DNA of 23,066 nucleotides from Chitinophagaceae bacterium (GTDB lineage: Bacteria > Bacteroidota > Bacteroidia > Chitinophagales > Chitinophagaceae). A program made the translations under genes and the position numbers. The stretch is from positions 1 to 23,066 of the forward strand of contig JAHEZB010000003.1 in assembly GCA_023251285.1 (NCBI GenBank). Reading direction: 5' to 3'. This document shows, piece by piece, positions 14,128 to 22,074 of the stretch (the stretch's first letter is position 1; each line of letters begins with the position of its first letter). The notes under the pieces are model-generated. The model had not been told where the DNA came from. It searched no databases and worked only from the letters and a program-made list of their open reading frames with translations.

Positions 14128-14165
14128 CACCGGTTGTTTTTTACAAGCAACAAAAAATCAAACAA

Positions 14166-14639
14166 ATGGAAAATATCCAAAGAGGCCCAGCCAAAGTTGT
14201 TCAACACCCTGAGTTAAGGGAAATAAAATACCAAACCGTTGAAATACCGGTTACAGGCGGCGCGGCAAGCGCAACTGTACCATCTAAACACAGCGCCTCA
14301 TTTGAAACAGATAAACTGTACAAAAGAGTTATCGGCATCGCAATGGAGATCATTCCGTCCGCCGCTGGTGTTAATACTGATTTTTTAAAGATAGGACGCT
14401 TTGAAATTCAAAACCATGAAGCCTATTCAGAAGGGTTGCCGGTTAAAACTTTATTAAACACAAACGACGTTAAGCCTAACGATAAGTTTGACAGAATGAT
14501 TAATGAAGAAGCTAATGGCAATAAGGTAAACATTGATTTAAACGAGTTCAACGTTGGGGCTTTTGTGGCTTACAAGGTTGCAATTATTTTAATGTTATCG
14601 AATAGAGAAGAGGACGTAAATCCTCCGGTTGCGAAATAA
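14166..14639 (+). CDS. Beta-rich structural protein candidate, 157 aa
   Basis: Residues about 20-150 alternate strands and loops: IKYQTVEIPVTGGAAS, DKLYKRVIGIAMEIIP, DFLKIGRFEIQNHEAY, NEFNVGAFVAYKVAIILML. This resembles a single jelly-roll or penton-like capsid domain, in which strands end in G-x-A and the last strand is very hydrophobic. No signal or TM segment. First gene of the operon after the hairpin leader. Structural role is inferred from position and composition. Confidence 0.55.
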   Translation: MENIQRGPAKVVQHPELREIKYQTVEIPVTGGAASATVPSKHSASFETDKLYKRVIGIAMEIIPSAAGVNTDFLKIGRFEIQNHEAYSEGLPVKTLLNTNDVKPNDKFDRMINEEANGNKVNIDLNEFNVGAFVAYKVAIILMLSNREEDVNPPVAK

Positions 14640-14656
14640 AAGAAATCCATTTTTAA

Positions 14657-15547
14657 ATGAATCGTTACAAGTATCAAATAATAAAGCTCAAACTCGCACA
14701 ATACAATGTGCCTGGTGTTCTTATTTCACCTACCGGGCCATCGCTTTATACTATACCGGAAAATACCCTTCCATTTAAAGATTATAATAACATTGCCGCT
14801 TTCCGTTTTTATTCTCCAAGATCTGCTGATCCGATGGGAACCTTAATAAACCTGATCGAAATTTCAGATTTCAGAATTAGCGGTTATGAAGTTGTAGGAG
14901 AAAGAACCCCTTTTAAAATTTTTGCCGTTGGCAATTCTATAAAGCACGAAGACCGTTATACTGAGGTAAATATCCCAAATAATTTACAGCAGGTAAAATG
15001 TACCCTTAGCGCAAAACATGGCGCTCCTAACGATATTTACCTTATTCTACGGTTAAACAATGTAAAGGAAGATCAGCATTTTAAAAATTATCACCGTTAC
15101 GAAACAAAAGTTTTTGAACTGATCAATAACCCACCGGACGAAGTAAAAAAATTCACATTCAGGCCAAAGGCCGGGGTAAGTATTTTAAAAGGTGTTTCGG
15201 TTAATTTTATTAATCACTCTCACCAATTTTGGTCTGGATCGCCAGGCTTTGGCGGCGGCGGCGGCGGTTTTACATATTACCCTTACCCTGGCATTCCGGT
15301 TACACCTCCGGGGCCGGTTGGTAAAGTATCACTTCAACTTAATAATTTAAAATCCAATCCTATTCTTATAAACTGCAAAGATTATGTTTTTGCCGGTGTA
15401 GAAAGGAAGATTGAATTTTTAGAATTGAACGAACCGCTACTCACAAGCTCAGATATTGACGGCTATTTTATAAACAGCCCTCAGCTTTCTATTTCACTTG
15501 CCAACCTTACAATGTATTTAACGCATAAATATTCTATCAAAAAATAA
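14657..15547 (+). CDS. Beta-rich structural protein with glycine/proline-rich loop, 296 aa
   Basis: Beta-rich throughout. A striking insertion near residues 193-217 (SPGFGGGGGGFTYYPYPGIP, then TPPGP) separates an N-terminal domain from a shorter C-terminal one. The C-terminal part (KVSLQLNNL, INCKDYVFAG) reads as a second beta domain. Likely a minor capsid, vertex or spike-base protein; family not recognised. The stop overlaps the next start (ATAATGG). Confidence 0.6.
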   Translation: MNRYKYQIIKLKLAQYNVPGVLISPTGPSLYTIPENTLPFKDYNNIAAFRFYSPRSADPMGTLINLIEISDFRISGYEVVGERTPFKIFAVGNSIKHEDRYTEVNIPNNLQQVKCTLSAKHGAPNDIYLILRLNNVKEDQHFKNYHRYETKVFELINNPPDEVKKFTFRPKAGVSILKGVSVNFINHSHQFWSGSPGFGGGGGGFTYYPYPGIPVTPPGPVGKVSLQLNNLKSNPILINCKDYVFAGVERKIEFLELNEPLLTSSDIDGYFINSPQLSISLANLTMYLTHKYSIKK

Positions 15548-16005
15548 TGGATCATCCTTACATATTAAAGAATATTTTTCAGCGCATGGCCGAGTTAGGC
15601 CATAAGGATTTTCATTTTGAGAGTGTTCGCGTAACTGTTAAAGAAGCGATTGAACCAACAAACGAAGTTTTTTACAATTTTACCGGCATTGGCGTAATAG
15701 CTGGCGGCCCTCCCGGTATTATTTGTTCACCGTCTTTTGTGCCGCCACCTGTGCCTGTATTTTCACCAACTAAATTTTACTTATTAGCACATAACGTATT
15801 TTATTTTTTAGTTGAAAAAAACATTGATCCCAAACTAAGAATTAAAAGCGATACCGGTTGTTTAACATCGGTTGAGGCTGCTAATTATAACTCTTACACA
15901 TTTTTCAATTTCAAAGAATTTACCGGACAGATCTTCTTTGATCAGGACACCCCTGCACCTATTGATTTAGAATTCATACGATGCACACCATATACAAACA
16001 ATTAA
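15547..16005 (+). CDS. Small structural protein candidate with proline-rich loop, 152 aa
   Basis: Coupled to the preceding gene by a one-base overlap. Like that protein it has a Gly/Pro-rich loop between beta segments (GGPPGIICSPSFVPPPVPVF) and an aromatic, hydrophobic strand after it (FYLLAHNVFYFLVE). It looks like a reduced relative of, or assembly partner for, the 296-residue protein. No known family. Confidence 0.6.
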   Translation: MDHPYILKNIFQRMAELGHKDFHFESVRVTVKEAIEPTNEVFYNFTGIGVIAGGPPGIICSPSFVPPPVPVFSPTKFYLLAHNVFYFLVEKNIDPKLRIKSDTGCLTSVEAANYNSYTFFNFKEFTGQIFFDQDTPAPIDLEFIRCTPYTNN

Positions 16006-16020
16006 AAACTATCAAGCAAA

Positions 16021-17220
16021 ATGGAACTTATTACTCTCGAAGAAATTTACAAGAAGTACCCGCAGTTACAAAATATTGCGAATCGCCTTCACCTTAGCGT
16101 TGCTTCAGCGGAAAAACAGAATAAAGAATTAAAGGAACGCAGGTCGAGCAAACCTGAAGGATCTGTTCTTAAATCCTATGTTGTTTCGCCTGAACACGCA
16201 GCCATTGAAAAATTTTATGCTGAAGGCAAATGGCAAAACACTTACCACCCTTTACAATCAGGTAAAGAAGCGTTTGAAATCAATTTGGAAAGGATCATGG
16301 GCCAAAACCCTGAAGCAATTAAAATTTTAATTGTGAACGGTCCTAAAGAATCGCCCAGGAATAAAAGTCAAAAAATTGAGATTTCTTTTAAAAGTGATGC
16401 TGCCATCCCACCGGATGAAAAAGAAGCTGTTAAAAGCGACGTTGTGGACGCTTTAAGGACTGAATTGGGAAGCTTAAAGGAACAATTTAAGAGTTCATCC
16501 ATCAAAACAGATCAAGAGGGCCAGCACGCTATATCCGCTTTAAATTATGGCCAGCGCTTAACTGAAATTGAGCATAAATATCAGATCGAAGGTTTAAAGC
16601 GTGATCACAAGGAAGATATTAATGCTCTCAAAAATTCTTATGAAAAGCAGATCGACGAACTCAACGATGAAATTGACGAGCTGACTGAAGATATTGAATA
16701 TTTGGAGGCAGAGAAAGCAGAGAGCGAAGAAAGTTTAAAAGGCATTGGAACCGAAATTGAGAAGTATAAAAACCCAACCATGTTCACAGCTTTTGGTAAG
16801 GTATTAGCTAATGCAGCTGAACACCTGATAAAAGAAAATGCAACTGGCTTAGGCAAAGCTTTTAAAATAGATCCTAAAGACATCAAAGATATTTTTGAAG
16901 TTAAGGAAACCGAAGAAAAAGAAGCGGCTCAAACTGAAAATAAAGGCGGGTTCTCAGATGCTCCGGGATCGGACAATGAAGCTTATAACAGTCTGGACGC
17001 TCAGAAAAAAGAAATTGCGGACGCATTTATTAATGTGTGCCACAACCTTGAAATGGATCAGTTACAAAAATTACTTGGCGCATTCCAGTTTGTGTTAAAT
17101 GAAGATGGCACCGTAAACATGCCAATTCTTTTATTGACTTATCAGACAGGCAAGACCGCAAAAGAGGCAGCCGATAAAGCCGCCAAAGAATCAGCAGAAA
17201 ACGAAACAAAAAATAACTAA
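16021..17220 (+). CDS. Coiled-coil protein, 399 aa
   Basis: An N-terminal helical region (1-45) precedes a segment with HAAIEKFYAEGKW and AFEINLERIMGQNP. Residues about 185-245 form a clear heptad coiled coil (ALKNSYEKQIDELNDEIDEL). Charged helices follow and a C-terminal domain at about 320-385 (DAFINVCHNLEMDQLQKLLG). Acidic overall, no TM segment. Likely a virion scaffold or assembly protein, by position and shape only. Confidence 0.65.
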   Translation: MELITLEEIYKKYPQLQNIANRLHLSVASAEKQNKELKERRSSKPEGSVLKSYVVSPEHAAIEKFYAEGKWQNTYHPLQSGKEAFEINLERIMGQNPEAIKILIVNGPKESPRNKSQKIEISFKSDAAIPPDEKEAVKSDVVDALRTELGSLKEQFKSSSIKTDQEGQHAISALNYGQRLTEIEHKYQIEGLKRDHKEDINALKNSYEKQIDELNDEIDELTEDIEYLEAEKAESEESLKGIGTEIEKYKNPTMFTAFGKVLANAAEHLIKENATGLGKAFKIDPKDIKDIFEVKETEEKEAAQTENKGGFSDAPGSDNEAYNSLDAQKKEIADAFINVCHNLEMDQLQKLLGAFQFVLNEDGTVNMPILLLTYQTGKTAKEAADKAAKESAENETKNN

Positions 17221-17232
17221 AAACAACAAGCA

Positions 17233-17415
17233 ATGCAAAAACAACCATTCTCAAAACTCTTCACCGTTGAGGCGGAAAGTAAAGAGCAATCAGAGAAAAT
17301 TTTTAACGCTTTATGGAACTTATACAGAGTAAGCGAAACAAATGATCTGTTAGCAATTTCTGCAAAAGTAACAGCTAAACCAGCGCTCATTAAGCGCGCA
17401 TTAAAGTTCATCTAA
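17233..17415 (+). CDS. Hypothetical small protein, 60 aa
   Basis: Twelve bases after the coiled-coil gene and five before the next, with A-rich leader. A single compact helix-rich product (SKEQSEKIFNALWNLYRVSE). Function unknown. Confidence 0.55.
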   Translation: MQKQPFSKLFTVEAESKEQSEKIFNALWNLYRVSETNDLLAISAKVTAKPALIKRALKFI

Positions 17416-17420
17416 ATAAA

Positions 17421-18455
17421 ATGGCAGATACCCCTTATATAATTAACACACCAGCCAACAGTAAAGGCGCCCTTGATAAACTCATCGGGGCTGGTCTTAT
17501 TGTAGGGGGGCTTTGGTATGCCCGTAAGTTATACAGGGATTATAAGGCCAATAAAATTTCGGATGCCGCCGGTGGTGATCCAAATATTCAGGCAGCCATT
17601 GAAATCCATCAGGCAATTGATGGCGCCGGTACCGCCGAAAAAGTATTATTTGATATTGCAGGCCATATTCAGGATTGGAAGGCTGTAAGTTTAGCTTATC
17701 GCGGAAAATACCAAAGCGATATGCTGGAGGACATCAAAGGTGATCTCAGCGCTGCGGACTTTCAAAAGTTCATGAACATTTACAACCTCAATAAAAAAGA
17801 TGCTAAGGGAAACCTGATCGCAAATAAAAATCCGGTTACAAGAGGATTTTGGGTTTATGTTGAAAAGGATGCGAATGTTAGAAAGACGGCCCGCGTAGTT
17901 ACCAAGTTTGAAGAGGCAAAAAACAACCTTAAATACATTGGCCAGGGCAGAATAAATAATGTTATTTTTCTTGCCAAGGCCGGAAAATATTTAGGTGTTT
18001 TAAGTGGCCGCGCTTCAGTAGATACTTCAACCGCAGAGGGAACACAATTTTTAGAAGTTATGGTTCCGATGTTAACGGGTAAAACGTTTGTACCAACCGC
18101 TGTATGGGTGGCATCTTCGCAGGTAAGAACCATTAATAAGAAGGGGTTTATGCCAAAGCCAGGCGAAATACACGCCTTTACAAAAGCACTGTTTGACCGC
18201 GCTTTAAATGGCAGTGGCGGTATTGGCGTTAACACTAATTACAAAGCCGAATTGGTTCTTAATGTTCCGTTCGCTTCAGTAATGGACGAAAACGAAAATT
18301 TCATTAAACAGGTATATGGTAAAGACTTAATTCTTGGTTTCAAGGATAGTGAATATGCAAATAAATCCGGTGAACGGTTTTTTGTATTTGTTACCGCGGA
18401 TGGATTTAGAAGAATGATTGCCGTTAACGCGGTTAAAGAACAAAAAATACCATAA
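17421..18455 (+). CDS. Membrane-anchored protein with an annexin-like repeat, 344 aa
   Basis: Short N-terminus, TM segment at about residues 18-35 (LDKLIGAGLIVGGLWYA), a basic stop, then residues about 55-122 that match one annexin repeat: IEIHQAIDGAGTAEKVLFDI, an AYRGKYQSDMLEDIK helix, and LSAADFQKFMNIY. The G-A-G-T at 68-71 and Asp113 sit where annexins place type II calcium ligands. Annexins bind acidic phospholipid with calcium, usually with four repeats; only one is visible here. The rest (about 140-344) is beta-rich and unassigned. In the structural block a role at a virion or host membrane fits. Stop and next start overlap closely. Confidence 0.7.
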   Translation: MADTPYIINTPANSKGALDKLIGAGLIVGGLWYARKLYRDYKANKISDAAGGDPNIQAAIEIHQAIDGAGTAEKVLFDIAGHIQDWKAVSLAYRGKYQSDMLEDIKGDLSAADFQKFMNIYNLNKKDAKGNLIANKNPVTRGFWVYVEKDANVRKTARVVTKFEEAKNNLKYIGQGRINNVIFLAKAGKYLGVLSGRASVDTSTAEGTQFLEVMVPMLTGKTFVPTAVWVASSQVRTINKKGFMPKPGEIHAFTKALFDRALNGSGGIGVNTNYKAELVLNVPFASVMDENENFIKQVYGKDLILGFKDSEYANKSGERFFVFVTADGFRRMIAVNAVKEQKIP

Positions 18456-19159
18456 TGGCAGATATTCAAAAAATAATTCCTTTTACTTATAAATGGGAGG
18501 GCGGGTTAACCGACAATCCGAAGGACAGCGCAAGCAAAACGCCCGCGCCTTGGCCATATACAAACCCTGCCAACAAAAGAACGTCAAGTAAATGGCACAC
18601 GAATAAGGGCATCACCTATGCAACTTTTTCAACCAATGCAAAAACATTAGGTTATCAAAATACGGCGGCCAATTTTTTCACCATGCCGGCAGACATTTGG
18701 TTGAAGATCGCAAAAAATAAATATTGGGATATTTTAAAATTGGACACAGTAACCAGCCAGGCAGTTGCAAACATAATGTTTAGCTGGATTTGGGGTAGCG
18801 GTTACGCTTGGCGTCCAAGAATGCAAAGGTATTTACTAACCAAAGGCATAAGCTGGAATATAAATGATTTCACCGCCCTTGCTGCCTCTTTAAATATCTT
18901 AATTAAAAAGGATGAGAAAAAAACATTCGAGGAATTATTGGATCAGAAAAAACAATACCTCGAATCGCTGGCAGACTTTAAAGTATTCGGCCCCGGATGG
19001 ATCAACCGGTTAAACGATCTGAGAACGCAAAGCGTTTCATATATAAAAGCAGTGGCTACAAGCAGCGTCGGATTGACACTTTTTTTTTTGGCTGCCGCTG
19101 CTGGAACAGCTTACTATTTTAAGGATGATATAAAAAAATTAATTAACAAAAAAAAATAA
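18455..19159 (+). CDS. GH108-type endolysin with C-terminal TM anchor
   Basis: Peptidoglycan N-acetylmuramidase of the TtsA/ZliS type (GH108). The N-terminus has the family signature FTYKWEGGLTDNPKD with Glu15 as presumed catalytic acid, then THKGIT-like TNKGITYATF and IAKNKYWD. Residues about 155-190 (LLDQKKQYLESLADF, FGPGWINRL) match the usual C-terminal peptidoglycan-binding module. Unusually, a TM segment (about 203-222) and a lysine-rich tail follow. The normal family length is about 170-190 residues, so the anchor is an addition. It cleaves the cell wall during lysis or, if virion-bound, during entry. Confidence 0.88.
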   Translation: MADIQKIIPFTYKWEGGLTDNPKDSASKTPAPWPYTNPANKRTSSKWHTNKGITYATFSTNAKTLGYQNTAANFFTMPADIWLKIAKNKYWDILKLDTVTSQAVANIMFSWIWGSGYAWRPRMQRYLLTKGISWNINDFTALAASLNILIKKDEKKTFEELLDQKKQYLESLADFKVFGPGWINRLNDLRTQSVSYIKAVATSSVGLTLFFLAAAAGTAYYFKDDIKKLINKKK

Positions 19160-19165
19160 AATAAA

Positions 19166-19519
19166 ATGGACATCACTTTTGACAACACAGTAGGAAGCAC
19201 CAAGGCTACAACTTTAGTTGCAGTTATTGCCGCAGTATTAGCCGGTAACATTCGCCCGGTAGGAAATAAAAAATTAATCCGCATTGCGGGCGTTGATTGC
19301 AAGCTCGACACAGCAACCGTAACGGATATTGATTTGACCGCTATCAATTATACCGCCCTTGATGGTGATGGCGTTCCGGTTCCAATAGTAGCCCACACAA
19401 ACCTAACAGCCATTGTTGCGGCACTTGAAGCGGGCAAACTTACAGTGGCCGGTACAAAAAAACTTTTGAGAATTGGTAACAATTCTTGCGACTTGTCAAC
19501 AGCCGTTGTACCGGGTTAA
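19166..19519 (+). CDS. Small protein with internal duplication, 117 aa
   Basis: Two related halves: residues about 16-52 (LVAVIAAVLAGNIRPVGNKK then LIRIAGVDCKLDTATVT) and about 80-115 (LTAIVAALEAGKLTVAGTKK then LLRIGNNSCDLSTAVV). Each half has a hydrophobic helix, a KKL-x-RI strand and one Cys. The pseudo-symmetric design suggests a dimer-like fold or a small virion decoration protein. A terminator follows. Confidence 0.65.
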   Translation: MDITFDNTVGSTKATTLVAVIAAVLAGNIRPVGNKKLIRIAGVDCKLDTATVTDIDLTAINYTALDGDGVPVPIVAHTNLTAIVAALEAGKLTVAGTKKLLRIGNNSCDLSTAVVPG

Positions 19520-19535
19520 TCGTTTATTAAAAATT

Positions 19536-19563
19536 AAAGCCTTAGAAACGCTAAGGCTTTTTT
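19536..19563 (+). terminator. Intrinsic terminator after 19519
   Basis: AAAGCCTTAG 19536-19545 pairs with CTAAGGCTTT 19551-19560 around AAACG, and the T run continues to 19563. The self-complementary A/T ends would also work weakly on the minus strand. Confidence 0.85.
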
Positions 19564-19574
19564 AAAAAACAAAG

Positions 19575-19943
19575 ATGAAAACAGTCCTAACAATATTAGT
19601 GATCGCGTCAATTATTGCAATGGCAATTCTTGTTTTAATTCATTTAAAAAAGTTGATCTCCAATGTTTCAGCTTCGCTAAAAGACCCCATTACAGGTATT
19701 TGGTCGCCAAAGCTTCTAACAGCTTTCACCTTTGTTTTGCTAACTGTTGTTTTAGAATTGGGCTGGTTAAAGAAAGCATATATCGCTGATGTTTGGACGG
19801 GAATGGAATTGATCTTAGGATTTAATTTCGCATATATAACCGCTTCATTCGGAATGAGGATGGCCGAAAAAATGCAAGCAAAAAAAATTGATAAAGCTAC
19901 TAATGCCGGTGGAGAAAATAACGGCGGCAGTGAACAAAAATAA
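19575..19943 (+). CDS. Holin-like membrane protein, 122 aa
   Basis: Three TM segments: about residues 3-23 (VLTILVIASIIAMAILVLIH), 50-66 (TAFTFVLLTVVLELGWL) and 77-95 (MELILGFNFAYITASFG), with a hydrophilic, Lys/Gly/Asn-rich tail. This size and topology fit a class I phage holin that permeabilises the inner membrane at lysis. Neighbouring endolysin and spanin genes support it, but there is no holin-specific motif. Confidence 0.6.
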   Translation: MKTVLTILVIASIIAMAILVLIHLKKLISNVSASLKDPITGIWSPKLLTAFTFVLLTVVLELGWLKKAYIADVWTGMELILGFNFAYITASFGMRMAEKMQAKKIDKATNAGGENNGGSEQK

Positions 19944-19954
19944 AAATCATTAAG

Positions 19955-21916
19955 ATGCCAATAGAAAGAACAATATTATCCGCGGTAGAAGTTGCCAATA
20001 TAGTTGGGAAATCCGAAATTATTAATTCAGTTAGAATTTGTACGAATCGTGCAGCCGCCACAATTGAGTGGCCTGAAGACGATACCGATGGACTGAGAGT
20101 ATTAATAAAAACTATTTTAAACGATCCAACGGCTCAGGAATGGCTGGATGCTATTCTTTATTACGTTGTTAACAATAACCCTCAAATTGACTGGTATAGT
20201 TACAACCTGGACCGTACAAATATTGAAGCCGAAATTTATACAGCTTGTTGGCTTGCACTTTATGGCGTTTGTGGCAAAACTGTTCCGGGACAACTTACCG
20301 TTACCACTACCCCTACTGAGTTAACTGAGGGCACTTTAGACGGCGCCGTTATCTTGTTAACCTTGTTATATGATTTCTTTAAGAACGATACTTTAGATGT
20401 GGCAAACTTCACATTAATAAATGCCCCTGACGGCCTAACGGTTGCTTCGGTAAGATATTTATGTGAAGATATGGCCGAAATTACTTTGGCATTTGACGGC
20501 ACTGACTTTGATGATGATTGTGTTCGCGCTCACTTGAAGGTGAAAATTGCCGCTGCTGAAGTTGATCAGGCGGTAGATCATATCAGCCCGCCAATAGAAA
20601 TTACACCATTAGTTGAAAGCCTTGAAGCAACTGCCAACCCAACACCATTAACAGAAGGAAACCTAAACGGTAATGTTATAACGATAGTTGCAACAAACGA
20701 AACTTTTAAAGCGGGAATAGCATCCGGCGACGTTAATTTGAACAATGCACCAGCGGGCACAACAGTTGGTTCGGTATCGCGAGTTGATGAACATACATTA
20801 GAAGTTACTATATCATTTGATGGAACTGATTTTGAAGTAGACGTTTTAGATTTCTCTGTAAAAATTCTCGGAAGCGGACTGACACGCGGAAACGATTTAA
20901 CCACTCAGGATCTGCCAATAACAGCCTTAACGGAATCGGTTGCTTTCTCATTACCTGATCTTTCTTCTTTAACTGAAGGCAATATTAATGGTGCCGTTGT
21001 AAGGTTAACATTAACAGGCGAGGTATTTACTTCAGGCGGATCATTTGTAACCGGAAACTTTGCGCTGATAAATGCCCCGGCAGGTGTAACAATTGCTTCA
21101 GTTAACAGGGTGAGTGATACCGTTGGAGATTTAACTTTAGCGTTTGATGGAACTGATTTTGATGCCAATGTTACTGATTTTGCAGTTCAGGCATTAGGCG
21201 GGGCTGTAACGCGCGGAAACGCTTTAACAACTCCTGACCAAACGATCACCGCCCTGGTAGAATCCGTATTTGCTACCCCTACCAACGTAACCTCTTTAAA
21301 AGAGGATAATCTTAACGGTGCAATTGTAAGGTTAACACTCACCAATGAAGAATTTATTAGCTCTGTAACTCCTGGTCATTATTCTTTCAATAATGCACCT
21401 CCCGGCGTATTAATTGTAGCTTCAGCAACACGTTTCAGCGCAAATAAAGTAGATCTTCTTTTAGCGTATATCCCATCTGATTTTGATGCGAACATTACAG
21501 ATTTCTCGATTACGATCGATGGGTCTGAATTAACCCGCGGTAACGGATTAACCTCTCAGGATATGACAATAACAGCCGTATTAGAAGCTGAATTGGTTGC
21601 GGTTCCTACCCCTGATCCGTTAAGCGAAGACACTCTAAATGGCTCTACAATCGAATTAACAGTATCAGGCGACACATTTGTAGGCGGCACAGGTCTTATT
21701 GCATCGCACTTTAATATTGATAATGCTCCGGCCGGCTTAGTAGTTGGCGGTGTTGCGGAGGGCAGCGCTGCAAATAAAGTAATATTAACTCTCGGCTGGG
21801 GCACAGGTGACTTTGATGCTCCGCAGGCGGTTTCTATTACGGTTGCAGGTGATCAGTTGGTCGGTGGTGTTGGCGTTACTTCTCAAACATTTATTATTAA
21901 CGCGATTATTGAATAG
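19955..21916 (+). CDS. Spike/fibre candidate with five tandem beta repeats, 653 aa
   Basis: Residues 1-110 form a unique head domain (two Trp/Tyr-rich helical segments), probably the part attached to the virion. Then come five tandem repeats of about 105-110 residues, starting near 111, 218, 325, 435 and 543. Consensus parts are LTEGNLNGAVVRLTL, NAPAGVTIASV and LAFDGTDFDANVTDF, ending LTRGN-x-LTT-x-D-x-x-ITAL-x-ES. The repeats look like immunoglobulin-like beta domains found in Bacteroidota surface adhesins. No signal peptide or lipobox. A receptor-binding fibre is the likeliest role. No terminator separates it from 21916. Confidence 0.65.
   Translation: MPIERTILSAVEVANIVGKSEIINSVRICTNRAAATIEWPEDDTDGLRVLIKTILNDPTAQEWLDAILYYVVNNNPQIDWYSYNLDRTNIEAEIYTACWLALYGVCGKTVPGQLTVTTTPTELTEGTLDGAVILLTLLYDFFKNDTLDVANFTLINAPDGLTVASVRYLCEDMAEITLAFDGTDFDDDCVRAHLKVKIAAAEVDQAVDHISPPIEITPLVESLEATANPTPLTEGNLNGNVITIVATNETFKAGIASGDVNLNNAPAGTTVGSVSRVDEHTLEVTISFDGTDFEVDVLDFSVKILGSGLTRGNDLTTQDLPITALTESVAFSLPDLSSLTEGNINGAVVRLTLTGEVFTSGGSFVTGNFALINAPAGVTIASVNRVSDTVGDLTLAFDGTDFDANVTDFAVQALGGAVTRGNALTTPDQTITALVESVFATPTNVTSLKEDNLNGAIVRLTLTNEEFISSVTPGHYSFNNAPPGVLIVASATRFSANKVDLLLAYIPSDFDANITDFSITIDGSELTRGNGLTSQDMTITAVLEAELVAVPTPDPLSEDTLNGSTIELTVSGDTFVGGTGLIASHFNIDNAPAGLVVGGVAEGSAANKVILTLGWGTGDFDAPQAVSITVAGDQLVGGVGVTSQTFIINAIIE
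20285..21913 (+). repeat. Five tandem ~320-bp coding repeats
   Basis: DNA underlying the five beta repeats of the 653-residue protein. Short blocks persist at the DNA level, for example TTTGATGGAACTGATTTTGA at 20816-20835 and 21144-21163, but most positions have diverged. Homologous recombination between copies could change repeat number without breaking the frame. Confidence 0.6.
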
Positions 21917-22038
21917 TGAAACAACTCTTCCAAAACATTTCGCTTAAAAAAGCAACTTCTAAAACCGGATATTTATTTATCCGGTACAATGATCTTGCTA
22001 ATGATCTTTTATTCGGAATATACAATTTGTTAACCTAA
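21916..22038 (+). CDS. Possible small protein, 40 aa, GTG start
   Basis: GTG 21916-21918 shares its G with the preceding TAG stop, and TAA lies at 22036-22038. The product reads like a normal protein: VKQLFQNISLKKATSK, then GYLFIRYNDLANDLLFGIYN. An 8-bp hairpin (ACCGGATA 21964-21971 with TATCCGGT 21978-21985) lies inside it, so the stretch may instead be a non-coding spacer with a transcription pause site. Confidence 0.4.
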   Translation: MKQLFQNISLKKATSKTGYLFIRYNDLANDLLFGIYNLLT

Positions 22039-22074
22039 GCGCGCGCCATGCAATCCCTTTTAAAAAACCACACA

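Noticed and set aside
20260..21804. Minus-strand reading frames opposite the spike repeats
   Set aside because: They recur with the repeat period and simply mirror the coding repeats.
21964..21985. Terminator after the spike gene
   Set aside because: The 8-bp hairpin has no T run after it and lies inside a plausible small reading frame.
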